Position numbers and translations under genes: made by a program | Notes under the pieces: model-generated | Databases searched by the model: none | What the model was told of the DNA's origin: nothing | Seen by the model: only the letters and a program-made list of their open reading frames with translations | In this document: piece after piece, positions 1-8,118 of the stretch | How the letters are laid out: each line of letters starts with the position of its first letter | How positions within the stretch are numbered: the first letter of the stretch is position 1 | Source: a virus | Reading direction: 5' to 3' (one strand) | Virus record (IMG/VR): IMGVR_UViG_3300037808_000692 | Span: 1 to 36,054 of that record | DNA length: 36,054 nt

Positions 1-260
1 ACGTAATCACTTCTATCTAATTCATTATTGGGTCTAATTTTTGTTTTATAATGTAACACTTTTTCATATTTTAACATAAAATCTTTTAGACTAGAATGGG
101 GTATCACGTCATCAGAATCATACCATAAATATAACTTGAATTGTGTACTTAAATCTGAATACGACTTGACAATATTATCCATAACAACACTTTCATATGT
201 AGTGTCTATAAAATCAGACAAATTCAATCTTAATGATAAATTAATATATGGTGTTTCCAT
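1..260 (-). CDS. Unknown protein, 5' part only (runs off window)
   Basis: An open frame starts at ATG 260-258 and stays open to the window edge, giving 86 residues. The ATG shares a base with the TAA of the upstream nuclease gene (TAATG), the usual coupling in this genome. The visible protein is moderately hydrophilic, with YLWYDSDD near residue 50. I recognise no domain. It could be a further accessory or metabolic gene; the rest lies outside the window. Confidence 0.6.
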   Translation of the reverse strand, partial: METPYINLSLRLNLSDFIDTTYESVVMDNIVKSYSDLSTQFKLYLWYDSDDVIPHSSLKDFMLKYEKVLHYKTKIRPNNELDRSDY

Positions 261-1132
261 TATCGTTTCCTATCACATAGTTCTGGTTTAGTTTTAAACT
301 CACACCATTTGCAATTCTTTGCAGAAGGTTCTTTTCTGTAAGTTCCGGTTGTTTTATATTCACCATCAATAAAAGCGTCATCTAAAAAACTATTAAATTG
401 AATCATAGTCTTGTTTATAGATGGAGTTCCATTAGCTGGGGCGAATATTTGTATTCTCTTTTGCGGAAAATCGACTTTTTCGTACAATTTACGTTTAACT
501 ATAAAGAATTCAACATCTATACTATTCAAAGGTACGTTGTATTGTTTTGAATAAAATTGCTTATACAACAATAACTGATCGCTTTTTACTTTATCTTGCT
601 TCATCCACTTATTCCACCCAACAGTAGATGTTTTTATATCTATAATTTTGATACGATTTCTAAGAGTATCCTTTATAGCTATATCAATAAAACCTCTAAA
701 TGAGATGTGGTCTGATACTTGATGCTTCAACTCAATCTCAACACCCAATAACTCATATCCTCTTTTAGAAAAATATTTATTCCTATTTTTTTTCAAGTAA
801 TCTAATATCGTAACTCCATCGTAGTAAAACTCTACCATTTCATCTTGAGTACAAGGTTCTACCCCAGACGAGCTCTTTGTTATATCGATAAACTGCTCTT
901 TCATACTAGCTAACAACATTGCGTTTAAGTCTAGGGCATCTGCATCTTTAGCAGTTTTAGTATACATTATAGTTAAATACTCTTGTATCACTTCATGAGC
1001 TGCACTTCCAAAAAGTGTAAATATATTCCCATGAAATTCTCGCATATCATCGACATAATTTAGTTTCCACTTCCAAGGGCACTGAACCCATTGTGAGAAC
1101 TGAGAATAGCTTACAGACTTTATATCACTCAT
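260..1132 (-). CDS. RecB/Cas4-type PD-(D/E)XK exonuclease with Fe-S cluster
   Basis: This 290-residue protein has the AddB/Cas4-like PD-(D/E)XK nuclease layout. It shows an N-terminal YSQFSQWVQCPWKWK box with Cys18, His46 in AAHEVIQEY, Asp150 in FRGFIDIAI, IIDIKTS giving Asp165 and Lys167, and a QLLLY (QxxxY) motif near 186-190. The C-terminal cysteines 274, 277 and 286 with Cys18 form the four-cysteine 4Fe-4S set of that family. The likely role is DNA end processing during replication or recombination. It lies directly downstream of an Nmad1-like gene and overlaps it by four bases. The family call is firm; the exact biological task is inferred. Confidence 0.88.
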   Translation of the reverse strand: MSDIKSVSYSQFSQWVQCPWKWKLNYVDDMREFHGNIFTLFGSAAHEVIQEYLTIMYTKTAKDADALDLNAMLLASMKEQFIDITKSSSGVEPCTQDEMVEFYYDGVTILDYLKKNRNKYFSKRGYELLGVEIELKHQVSDHISFRGFIDIAIKDTLRNRIKIIDIKTSTVGWNKWMKQDKVKSDQLLLYKQFYSKQYNVPLNSIDVEFFIVKRKLYEKVDFPQKRIQIFAPANGTPSINKTMIQFNSFLDDAFIDGEYKTTGTYRKEPSAKNCKWCEFKTKPELCDRKR

Positions 1133-1542
1133 TTATGCCATTTCCCATTCTTTACAATTTGTGCTATTATACCATATACAGCTAAATCTGCAAAAGCATC
1201 CATCACCGGTTCAGCTTCACCTTCAACATCTCGTTTGATTATAAGATTGATTAATCTATTTACCTTATCATTAATACGTACGACTAATGCTGTGAGTGAT
1301 AGTTTAACATCAGATGTATCCTTTAGATCAGTTCCCATACTAATGTTACCTGGGCCGTAATCGTGATGTTTTATCGCGAATAGGTTATATTGTTCTCGTT
1401 GAATTCTTCTGAACTCAGCCATCAATTCCGGATATTCTCGTTCTACCAACTGAATTACGTTATCACTGTCGTGGTTGATATCTGCTTCGAGGTCATCGTT
1501 CCCGTATAATATACGTTTACTACCTTCTTTCAAGTTAGTCAT
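1129..1542 (-). CDS. Nmad1-like (DUF1599) protein
   Basis: The 137-residue protein carries the DUF1599 / nucleotide-modification-associated domain 1 pattern: HDYGPGNIS near 60-68, LTALVVRINDKVNRLINLI near 83-101, and DAFADLAVYGIIAQI near 115-129. The family is all-helical and was linked by comparative genomics to phage nucleotide or DNA modification, but its biochemistry is not settled. Here it sits in the same minus-strand series as a 7-deazaguanine cassette and a dCTP deaminase-like gene, which fits a nucleotide-metabolism role. The ATG overlaps the stop of the ClpP-like gene. Function beyond the family is inference. Confidence 0.75.
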   Translation of the reverse strand: MTNLKEGSKRILYGNDDLEADINHDSDNVIQLVEREYPELMAEFRRIQREQYNLFAIKHHDYGPGNISMGTDLKDTSDVKLSLTALVVRINDKVNRLINLIIKRDVEGEAEPVMDAFADLAVYGIIAQIVKNGKWHK

Positions 1543-2087
1543 TATATTATCCTATCAATTATACCATATTTCAACGATTCTTCTGCTGTTAAATATGTAT
1601 CTTGTTTACTAACTTCATCCCAGAATGTATGTGATTTGGTTGTAACGTCACCTAATATTCGATTAATATTCGACTGAAGCTTTTTTAAGTGATCTGCACC
1701 CTTCAGCACATCTGACGTCTTCCCAGCTTCAAATGCTGAGCCTTCATGTATCATCACTGTAGAATTTTCAGTCATAGTTCTCTCACCAGTACCACATGCT
1801 AGTATAACTGCTGCAGCTGACATAGCTGTCCCCACAGCATGGGTATTCACTTTAACTGGTAATGACTTAAAGTAATCAATAGTCCCTAACATTGAATATA
1901 CATCACCACCATATGATGATATGATAAGATTAAGATCTTCCCCTCCATTATACTGAGACATTGCATCAAATCTAGACATAATTGAATGTAACTGATCTGA
2001 ATCAATATCGTATGTTAGATATACTGTATTGGATTTGAGGTTGATGCCCCATTCTATTTGTTTAAACAGATTGTCTATACTACTCAT
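1542..2087 (-). CDS. ClpP-like serine protease
   Basis: At 181 residues this has the size and fold signature of ClpP/S14 peptidases. IISSYGGDVYSMLGTIDY (55-72) is the oxyanion-hole strand and helix, GTAMSAAAVILA carries Ser90, VMIHEGSAF carries His114, and KQDTYLTAEESLKYGIIDRI supplies Asp163 and the C-terminal handle. The triad order Ser-His-Asp is intact. In T4-like phages the prohead protease is normally gp21, but this gene lies among replication genes, so a capsid role is not supported by context. It may act with host Clp ATPases or turn over phage proteins. Family call strong, role unknown. Confidence 0.9.
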   Translation of the reverse strand: MSSIDNLFKQIEWGINLKSNTVYLTYDIDSDQLHSIMSRFDAMSQYNGGEDLNLIISSYGGDVYSMLGTIDYFKSLPVKVNTHAVGTAMSAAAVILACGTGERTMTENSTVMIHEGSAFEAGKTSDVLKGADHLKKLQSNINRILGDVTTKSHTFWDEVSKQDTYLTAEESLKYGIIDRII

Positions 2088-2096
2088 GTGTTCCCC

Positions 2097-2573
2097 CTAT
2101 CTTAGATTTAGTTTTTTTAACTCTTTAGGATCAACGCCATATTTTGCTAATAAATCGTGAAGTTCAACTTTACCACCTTCAGTCATTAAGAACACTTCTA
2201 CGTATTCATATGATTGTTTGATACTAACTTCGTAATGTTTAGAGATTGCCTCTAAAACCCATTGTGGATATTTCATATTATCTTTTTCCTTTATGTATTT
2301 AATATATTGTTTACGTTTAGGTATCACGTCTATATATAATTTATATAATATTTTAGGATCTAGCGTGTACTTTTGAAATTCATTTACAATTACAACCCAT
2401 TCAGGTTTCATTGATAAAAACCTATTAATCATATAATTAGACCATGATTTCTTATCCTCTAATGATAAGGTGTCCCAGTAGTCATTCGTTTGAACCGCTG
2501 TTAGGTGGTTCAGGTGTTCGAATAACGTTTTTCTTTTTACTGAAGATTTCTTCCCAATTTTTTTCCCACTCAT
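2097..2573 (-). CDS. Clamp loader small subunit, T4 gp62-like
   Basis: The 158-residue protein matches the gp62 type by sequence feel and position: LFEHLNHLTAVQTNDYWDTL near 17-37, SWSNYMINRFLSMKPEW near 44-60, and a central LYKLYIDVIPKRKQYIKYIK. It lacks ATPase motifs, as expected for the subunit that pairs with gp44 to load the sliding clamp. gp45, gp44, a zinc-ribbon gene and this gene follow one another, mirroring the T4 order 45-44-62. The first about 15 lysine-rich residues overlap a short upstream ORF in another frame. Confidence 0.8.
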   Translation of the reverse strand: MSGKKIGKKSSVKRKTLFEHLNHLTAVQTNDYWDTLSLEDKKSWSNYMINRFLSMKPEWVVIVNEFQKYTLDPKILYKLYIDVIPKRKQYIKYIKEKDNMKYPQWVLEAISKHYEVSIKQSYEYVEVFLMTEGGKVELHDLLAKYGVDPKELKKLNLR

Positions 2574-2637
2574 CCTGTGTTATACCTCTCCTGAGCTTAT
2601 CACCCTTACCCGCTGTATTTGATTTATTATTCGGCAT
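2482..2637 (-). CDS. Small basic protein overlapping the gp62-like start
   Basis: A 51-residue frame starts at ATG 2637 and stops at 2482, overlapping the end of the zinc-ribbon gene and the first 92 bases of the gp62-like gene in another frame. The segment KGDKLRRG...EWEKNWEEIFSK resembles a family of tiny phage proteins with a KGDKxR ... NWDKIF pattern, which is the main reason to call it. No strong ribosome-binding site precedes it. If real, it is an out-of-frame overlapping gene; otherwise the resemblance is chance. Confidence 0.45.
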   Translation of the reverse strand: MPNNKSNTAGKGDKLRRGITQDEWEKNWEEIFSKKKNVIRTPEPPNSGSNE

Positions 2638-2884
2638 TATCTGGAAATACTCCACTTCCCTTTAACAATTTCTCAGGTACAGCACCACAATTCCCACAGC
2701 TGTACACCTGAACCGGTATTAGCGATTCTTTCCCTGTAGGTGACATTATCGCAGAGATCTTCTTTATGATAAATGAGTGGATAAATAGATAATTTCCGCA
2801 CTTATCACACGATTCTGTATCAGCTTTAGTTAAATCTAACTCCTGATGTGGTGGTTGAAATTGTTTTTGTGCTTTCATATTCAC
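2627..2884 (-). CDS. Zinc-ribbon protein between clamp loader subunits
   Basis: The 85-residue protein has two CxxC knuckles, Cys26/Cys29 (ESCDKCGN) and Cys63/Cys66 (YSCGNCGAVP), separated by a beta-rich stretch, a typical zinc ribbon. It overlaps the gp44-like stop by four bases and is flanked by both clamp-loader subunits. Location suggests a link to replication or late transcription, where T4 couples the clamp to gene expression, but no specific function can be read from the sequence. Confidence 0.75.
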   Translation of the reverse strand: MNMKAQKQFQPPHQELDLTKADTESCDKCGNYLFIHSFIIKKISAIMSPTGKESLIPVQVYSCGNCGAVPEKLLKGSGVFPDNAE

Positions 2885-3804
2885 GGTTTTATAACTCCTA
2901 GTATTTCTATCATCATAGCCATAGTGTTAATTTCTTTATCAACGACCACGACATCAGATTGTTCATATTTTGCTATAATTAATATAACTTCAGCGATATA
3001 CCCTTTACCATAAGTATCAACACTATCGTATAACAGTCGAAATAAATCTGCAAAATCTGTTATCTTACTATCAGCTAATAATTGCCTTATCGTGGTAAAT
3101 GCTGATTTCTTATCTTGAGTTTGAATCACTTCCAATATCTTCAACTTGTAGTCGTTTTCAACAACGCTATGTTTATCTATAGACAATAACCCATTAATAG
3201 ATTGACGTTGTAGTGAATTGATAATCCGTCTTATATCAGGATACCCTGAATTGATTATCAAAGCTACATCATCTATACTATAATTGATATTCTCACTATC
3301 TAATATATTTGTCGAATGTATAGCTACTTCCCTTTTCGATGGTGGAATTGTTTGAAATGATTGACATCTACTTTGAATGGGATCTATAATACGCTCGATA
3401 TAATTACAAGTTAATATAAATCTTGTATGTTTACTGAAAGTCTCCATTAAATTTCTTAACGCCGCTAGTCCTTGTGGTGTTATAAAATCAGCTTCATCTA
3501 ATATAACGACTTTTAAATCTTTAAACCCAACAGATGATGCAAAACTTTTTATTTTAGTTCGTACTACATCTACACTATTCTCATCACTAGCATTAATGTA
3601 CAAATAGTCACATTCAATATTATTAACGATTAATTTAGCGAGAGTGGTCTTACCAGTTCCGGCCTTTCCGTATAATAACAAATGCGGTAAGTCACCACTC
3701 TCAAGGTAAGCAGATACTTTACTTTTGAGATGATTATTCCCAATGTAAGTATCCAGTGTATTTGGCCGATACTGTTCTACCCATAATGTATGTTCAGTAG
3801 CCAT
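2881..3804 (-). CDS. Clamp loader large subunit, T4 gp44/RFC-like AAA+ ATPase
   Basis: This 307-residue AAA+ protein opens with WVEQYRPNTLDTYIGN, the RFC box. It has Walker A YGKAGTGKT (45-53), Walker B VVILDEAD (99-106), and the SRC motif with arginine finger Arg146. It would form the ATPase core of the clamp loader, opening the gp45 ring and placing it on primer-template DNA with the gp62-like subunit. It starts one base after the clamp gene stops. Length and motifs agree with T4 gp44 (319 residues). Confidence 0.95.
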   Translation of the reverse strand: MATEHTLWVEQYRPNTLDTYIGNNHLKSKVSAYLESGDLPHLLLYGKAGTGKTTLAKLIVNNIECDYLYINASDENSVDVVRTKIKSFASSVGFKDLKVVILDEADFITPQGLAALRNLMETFSKHTRFILTCNYIERIIDPIQSRCQSFQTIPPSKREVAIHSTNILDSENINYSIDDVALIINSGYPDIRRIINSLQRQSINGLLSIDKHSVVENDYKLKILEVIQTQDKKSAFTTIRQLLADSKITDFADLFRLLYDSVDTYGKGYIAEVILIIAKYEQSDVVVVDKEINTMAMMIEILGVIKP

Positions 3805-3805
3805 A

Positions 3806-4522
3806 TTAAGAATGACCCTGCTGAGCTACTAAATAGTACTCTGATTTAAAATCTCCAAGTTGAAAACTAATATGTAATAATCCACTATTAGATATTTCCA
3901 TAATCCCTCCAGTACACTCTTTGTTAGCTATTAATATTTCCTTAAACAATTCAGCGTTAAATGATATATACTCAGGCATGTGTAATTCATTTGTGGATAA
4001 CGCCATAGTAACTCTATTAGTGTTTGTTGTAGAATATCCAATAACAAACTTCAAACCACCCCTATCCATTACAGTAAAAGTTGACGCATCTGGTAATGCT
4101 GATTTACCTCGTATAAAAGTTGTAGTAAAGTTATTAGTAATATCAACTCTAGTTTCAAACTCAGGCATATTCTTGAGTTTGGGTGGAGTTGAAATTATAG
4201 ATAAATCTGCTAATATAAAATTGCAAGTTGAATTGGTATCAGAAAATGTTAGTGAGATGGGTTTGCCATTTATATCTACCACATCAATTTCCATAGAATT
4301 GTCAACTGTATTCAACAACCGTTGTAATTGACTAGTCGAGTAGACTCCAATATCTGCGTTACAAAACTTAAAATTATCAACTGACACGTTTCCTAGTAAA
4401 GATTTACTATCAGTAATAAATGACGTCGATAAAGTGTCACCTTTACATACCCATTTAACGCTATCAACATTCCCACCTAAATTGTACTTTACGATGAATT
4501 GTTCTAATTTATTTTTATCCAC
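3806..4522 (-). CDS. Sliding clamp, T4 gp45-like
   Basis: A beta-rich protein lying immediately upstream of the clamp-loader ATPase, as gene 45 does in T4. It contains DADIGVYS-like and SLTFSD strands typical of clamp folds. I place the start at GTG 4522, which overlaps the upstream stop and has AAGGA nine bases before it, giving 238 residues, close to T4 gp45 (228). An ATG at 4576 would add 18 residues but lacks a ribosome-binding site. The clamp tethers the polymerase and in T4 also activates late transcription. Sequence motifs are weak in this family, so context carries much of the call. Confidence 0.8.
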   Translation of the reverse strand: MDKNKLEQFIVKYNLGGNVDSVKWVCKGDTLSTSFITDSKSLLGNVSVDNFKFCNADIGVYSTSQLQRLLNTVDNSMEIDVVDINGKPISLTFSDTNSTCNFILADLSIISTPPKLKNMPEFETRVDITNNFTTTFIRGKSALPDASTFTVMDRGGLKFVIGYSTTNTNRVTMALSTNELHMPEYISFNAELFKEILIANKECTGGIMEISNSGLLHISFQLGDFKSEYYLVAQQGHS

Positions 4523-4922
4523 GTTCTCTAATCCTTTTATCTTTTGCCCACATTTGTATTCGTTTTTTATTATCATAGGCCGTTATATGTGGATATCTGT
4601 CTTTATTAAAAACAGCTTCTCCTTTTTCAGCATATTCTAATATAGACGTTTGTTCTAATTTTAAAACATCTGGATGTGACATCTCAGATGGTTTTACTAT
4701 CCAACCAACTTCAACTTCTTGAGCTATCGGACCTCTTAAAATTTGCCTCCACGATGTCATATTATAAGTAGCACCTCCTCTATTGTAATAAAAGTCTAAA
4801 TCACCACGTCTATGTGTGTTATCTAACTGAGCTATCGTTTTTGATGACGATCCTATATACATAACATGACCGGAAATGGTATTTTTATAAGCATAAACTC
4901 CACGTTTTATATTATCGCTCAT
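4515..4922 (-). CDS. Small GIY-YIG-like protein
   Basis: From ATG 4922 the protein is 135 residues. GVYAYKN near residue 8 and VMYIGSSSK near 20 fit the GIY and YIG strands, followed by LDNTHRRGDL, where the family usually has its arginine helix, and a later glutamate in KLEQTSILEY. A nuclease acting on DNA, as a free-standing homing or repair enzyme, is plausible. A second ATG at 4937 exists, but 4922 is preceded by GAGGTG. The motif match is reasonable but degenerate, so activity is uncertain. Confidence 0.6.
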   Translation of the reverse strand: MSDNIKRGVYAYKNTISGHVMYIGSSSKTIAQLDNTHRRGDLDFYYNRGGATYNMTSWRQILRGPIAQEVEVGWIVKPSEMSHPDVLKLEQTSILEYAEKGEAVFNKDRYPHITAYDNKKRIQMWAKDKRIRERG

Positions 4923-5427
4923 GCCACACCTCACCATCTTTCATGTTATAATCACCAGTGTAAATACCTTGTGAATCTGATTCAGCAATAATAAATTGAG
5001 CTACACAAGCATCAACTTCTAAATGAGCGGTTCCTATGTGATTATATAACATACCGCAAACTGGACCTTCGAACCCTGAATCGTATATACCAGAATGGAC
5101 AAATAATCCGTTCCGATTTAAAGTTGATCTAGTATGTAACCATCCAACATGCCCTTCTGGAACTTTTACATATACATTACTCATAAAATCATATGACCCC
5201 GTTCCAATTTCCCAAAGGCTTGACCTACCTACATTATCATCTACCATTGTAGGTGTTAGCTCTACTCTCGATCTGTGAGTTTTTCCATCTACATTCAACA
5301 CAAAAACGTCATCTTGAACTTCCCACATCCTTGTCATTGGAATATCCACCGCGTTAGGTTGTATACATTTAGACGGTACGTATTGAAGCCAACCATTATC
5401 AATCGCTTTTTTTGGATTAATAAACAT
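4912..5427 (-). CDS. dCTP deaminase / dUTPase superfamily protein
   Basis: The 171-residue protein has the trimeric dUTPase/dCTP deaminase jelly-roll signature: SKCIQPNAVDIPM near 20-32, GHVGWLHTRSTLNRNGLFV near 93-111, and GIYDSGFEGPVCGMLYN near 114-130. It would convert dCTP to dUTP or hydrolyse dUTP, feeding the ThyX reaction encoded in this window and limiting uracil in phage DNA. The usual SSLAR element is HTRSTLNRNG, so the deaminase versus dUTPase choice cannot be made by eye. It abuts FolE2. Confidence 0.82.
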   Translation of the reverse strand: MFINPKKAIDNGWLQYVPSKCIQPNAVDIPMTRMWEVQDDVFVLNVDGKTHRSRVELTPTMVDDNVGRSSLWEIGTGSYDFMSNVYVKVPEGHVGWLHTRSTLNRNGLFVHSGIYDSGFEGPVCGMLYNHIGTAHLEVDACVAQFIIAESDSQGIYTGDYNMKDGEVWHER

Positions 5428-6338
5428 TATCTTAAACCTCCATCTACACCTTTATATATAACTGATATCGCATCATGTTTATGTAACGATTCGTGATGTG
5501 CACATACTACTACAAAGTCCAAAACCCTCGAATCTCCATCTAAAGCTTCATATGCAATTCTCCCAGCATCTTCACAAAATAGTAAATTTGAACCATTCAA
5601 TCTAGCAAACTCCGCTTCATCTTCTCTCTTACACATAACCAATACCTCTGTTGGTATAGCTTTACGCATAGTGAGTATTAAATCCTCGATTAGATATGGA
5701 TCGTCAGGATTCAATTGAATGGTAACTTTTGCAGTACTTCTCTGTGAATGTGATACTACAGGCTCTCCAGTCTGTTCGTGGACATATTGACCCATTTCAT
5801 ACGAACAAGGACATGCTGACGAATAAATGTATTCGACTGTTAGAAATAACTTGACGTCGTTATTATGATCCATCTTACCTTCTAATATACACGAGTAATA
5901 TTGCCATCCTTCTAGCTTAGATCTCAACGACATCTGTTTCATTGGATAGTCGAATCTAAACTTTATATACGAATCTCGAGATTCAAGTTTATCTTTATAA
6001 TCATTCAACACATCATGTAACAACTCAATACTCAAATCTGTACTAAGATGATCATAAAGAGTTCTAACCAACCGTGACATGTTAATTCCTTTAGTCTCTT
6101 TCGTTAACGACACATATGCTGATACTGTCGTTTTTAACTTTATCGCTTTACCTTCTTTTGAAAAATACTTGACTGGTACTTCAACACCTTTTACTCCAAC
6201 TTTCTGAATATTAGCCTCTGCCCCTCTAGTGGATAGATAATTCTGAACATCAGGTAAGTTATCCCAATCAACGTTCTTTGGTAAATCTGATAGTTGTATA
6301 GCTGGTCCAGATGATGGACATTGTTTTTCATTACTCAT
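5427..6338 (-). CDS. folE2: GTP cyclohydrolase FolE2 (type IB)
   Basis: Starting at ATG 6338 (TAATG overlap with the DpdA-like stop, GGAGAAC upstream) the protein is 303 residues, the normal FolE2 length. Signatures are LPDVQNYLSTRG near 28-39, KVGVKGVEVPV near 46-56, the CPCSYEMGQYV metal/catalytic segment at 176-186, and HHESLHKHDA at 281-290. FolE2 converts GTP to dihydroneopterin triphosphate, the first step toward 7-deazaguanines or folate. Its position beside a DpdA-like gene, QueE and QueD points to 7-deazaguanine synthesis for DNA modification. An ATG at 6368 would merely extend into the upstream gene. Confidence 0.93.
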   Translation of the reverse strand: MSNEKQCPSSGPAIQLSDLPKNVDWDNLPDVQNYLSTRGAEANIQKVGVKGVEVPVKYFSKEGKAIKLKTTVSAYVSLTKETKGINMSRLVRTLYDHLSTDLSIELLHDVLNDYKDKLESRDSYIKFRFDYPMKQMSLRSKLEGWQYYSCILEGKMDHNNDVKLFLTVEYIYSSACPCSYEMGQYVHEQTGEPVVSHSQRSTAKVTIQLNPDDPYLIEDLILTMRKAIPTEVLVMCKREDEAEFARLNGSNLLFCEDAGRIAYEALDGDSRVLDFVVVCAHHESLHKHDAISVIYKGVDGGLR

Positions 6339-7168
6339 TATTTGTTCTCCAAATGTATAGTTTTCCACACTAAAAAGTTATGGTCGACTGTTTCTATTTC
6401 TTTTTGATTTAACTTTTTGTCAAAATTTAATTTTTCCATTATTATTTCATCTACATATCCATCTTGGATGGAACTTCCATTATACCCATATACGAAAGGC
6501 ATAGATGTGTCGTTTGATCTTATAAAATCCCAACCATTATCATAATAATACATCAATTCATTTACACCTACATTATCAGATCCGAGTAAGTGTAATTCTT
6601 TATTAAAGATATCTGGTGTCATTTTAGCTGAAACTAAAGCATTTAAACACTTGATACGACCACTACTACAATTTCCACTTTCGTGGTGGTTTCCTATAAA
6701 ACTCTCTGGCACTGCAAGCTTAGAAAAACCTATAACATCTACATCATCAATGCGAATCAACTCTTCATAACACTTCATCCATTCGTCTTCAGATCTACCT
6801 TGAGGTATTGCCATAAATTTTGTGTTTTCAAACCCCAACGGATTTCGCCGTTTCCAAAACTTCAAGAAGTCTTTTACTGAATCGACAGTGTCACTACCAT
6901 TAAACAATACATCTATTGCACACACTTCATCTGGATTGATTTTCATAGCTGCATCATATACTAAATCTAACGATACTCCATGACCTTGTTCTTCAAACTC
7001 AAAAGCTGAATTATCCATTATCACGTATTTATTAGACTGCTTTCCGTAGAACTCAGCATACTTATCATCTTCTAATACTTTATGTGCGAGACACAAATGC
7101 CTATCACTTAACGTCGCATGACTATTCAGATGTGGTGTACTTGTGATGTAACAAATATCAATTTTCAT
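6338..7168 (-). CDS. DpdA-like DNA-guanine transglycosylase (TGT-type barrel)
   Basis: The 276-residue protein reads as a compact TGT/DpdA-type TIM barrel. MDNSAFEFE (51-59) stands where TGTs have the DSGGFQ aspartate, AIDVLFNG (84-91) and KFMAIPQGRSEDEW (117-130) match the substrate-binding strands, and ELHLLGSDNVGVNEL (191-205) matches the late-barrel HLLG segment. DpdA enzymes swap guanine in DNA for a 7-deazaguanine base. The cassette context (FolE2 downstream, PTPS-like, QueE and QueD upstream) is what makes a DNA rather than tRNA substrate likely. The zinc-cysteine cluster of bacterial TGT is not evident. Subfamily assignment needs a profile search. Confidence 0.75.
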   Translation of the reverse strand: MKIDICYITSTPHLNSHATLSDRHLCLAHKVLEDDKYAEFYGKQSNKYVIMDNSAFEFEEQGHGVSLDLVYDAAMKINPDEVCAIDVLFNGSDTVDSVKDFLKFWKRRNPLGFENTKFMAIPQGRSEDEWMKCYEELIRIDDVDVIGFSKLAVPESFIGNHHESGNCSSGRIKCLNALVSAKMTPDIFNKELHLLGSDNVGVNELMYYYDNGWDFIRSNDTSMPFVYGYNGSSIQDGYVDEIIMEKLNFDKKLNQKEIETVDHNFLVWKTIHLENK

Positions 7169-7547
7169 TTACTATACCTCCTTGTATATTATCTTCAAAA
7201 ACAGAAACTTTCCAATTTCGTTTAACTTTTTTAAAAAACTTTTGTTTTCTATATTTTTTCTCCAACTGCTCGAGGATGACTTGTCCAATCATTTCACAAC
7301 TCGAACTTCCAAACTTCTTTATATATTGGCCTGGATATGTATTATCAATAATCTTCATCAACTCCAATCGTAACATTATGAATTCTATCTCTCTATCATC
7401 ATGCGTTACATTACATTCCACATATATGTGAAAGTCGTGATGATGTTCGTATTGTAAGAAACCCACTTCCGGAAAGAATTTATCTACATCAGGCCAATTG
7501 TGTGTCCCTAATACGATGTGCTTCACTTTAATTTGTGCACTATTCAT
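7158..7547 (-). CDS. Short PTPS/QueD-like T-fold protein
   Basis: At 129 residues this looks like a reduced 6-pyruvoyl-tetrahydropterin-synthase (T-fold) relative. EHHHDFHIYVECNVTHDD near 34-51 resembles the HGH strand, SSSCEMIGQVILEQL near 86-100 resembles the CE/SE helix, and KVSVFEDN near 115-122 resembles the last strand with its glutamate. A canonical QueD is encoded 1.4 kb upstream, so this may be a second pterin-handling or tailoring enzyme. It overlaps the DpdA-like gene by 11 bases. Fold call moderate, reaction unknown. Confidence 0.55.
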   Translation of the reverse strand: MNSAQIKVKHIVLGTHNWPDVDKFFPEVGFLQYEHHHDFHIYVECNVTHDDREIEFIMLRLELMKIIDNTYPGQYIKKFGSSSCEMIGQVILEQLEKKYRKQKFFKKVKRNWKVSVFEDNIQGGIVNEN

Positions 7548-8118
7548 TTATAATATCCATTAAACTTTTAACATTCGACTGTAAATCTTTCAGCGTTCCT
7601 GAATTATCTAACACGTAATCTGCTTTTGTTGGTGAATTTGGATCGTTCGATAGATGTTCAGTTATGTGGTTGATTTGATCTACATCTGTTAATGTTGATC
7701 GACCACTAATGTATATTATAAATCCACCATTTCGTTTAACGTAATCCCACTCATTCTGAAATCTAATGTCAGTTACTACTATTTTATCGTGATCATCTAC
7801 CATCGATTTTACTGACAAATTTATCCAATAATCATCTCCATGACGATTCCTCATATCCATTCCATATTCTTGTATAAAGCGTCTAATTGACAAATTGAAC
7901 ACCAAATGTCCGTCCATATAAGGATTGTGTTCGACTACATCTAAGTCTTTATTTTTATGTGATTCTAACGTTAATCTATCTATTTGTAAGTATCTACACA
8001 AATCATCCTTCATAACATCAGCTGATGCAGTTCTACGAAATCCTTCAATTTTTAGTAAATCAGAAATGCTATCCTTTCCACAACCAGCTGGTCCTATTAA
8101 ACCTAACAACGTTTTCAC
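7540..8118 (-). CDS. Deoxynucleoside monophosphate kinase, T4 gp1-like
   Basis: The 192-residue P-loop kinase has Walker A GPAGCGKDS (9-17), an early RRTASADVMKDDL lid-side segment, RFIQEYGMDMRNRHGDDYW near 84-102, and VVTDIRFQNEWDYVKRNGG near 112-130. This is the pattern of phage dNMP kinases such as T4 gp1, which phosphorylate dNMPs (often including modified ones) to diphosphates. It lies inside the 7-deazaguanine cassette with overlaps on both sides. DpdA-type insertion works on finished DNA, so it need not take part in that pathway. Confidence 0.88.
   Translation of the reverse strand: MKTLLGLIGPAGCGKDSISDLLKIEGFRRTASADVMKDDLCRYLQIDRLTLESHKNKDLDVVEHNPYMDGHLVFNLSIRRFIQEYGMDMRNRHGDDYWINLSVKSMVDDHDKIVVTDIRFQNEWDYVKRNGGFIIYISGRSTLTDVDQINHITEHLSNDPNSPTKADYVLDNSGTLKDLQSNVKSLMDIINE

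Noticed and set aside
1542-2087. ClpP-like protein as the prohead protease
   Set aside because: It lies among replication genes and not next to capsid or scaffold genes, so there is no positional support.
3921-4331. Other plus-strand ORFs over 60 codons across the window
   Set aside because: All lie opposite well-supported minus-strand genes and have composition expected of antisense frames.
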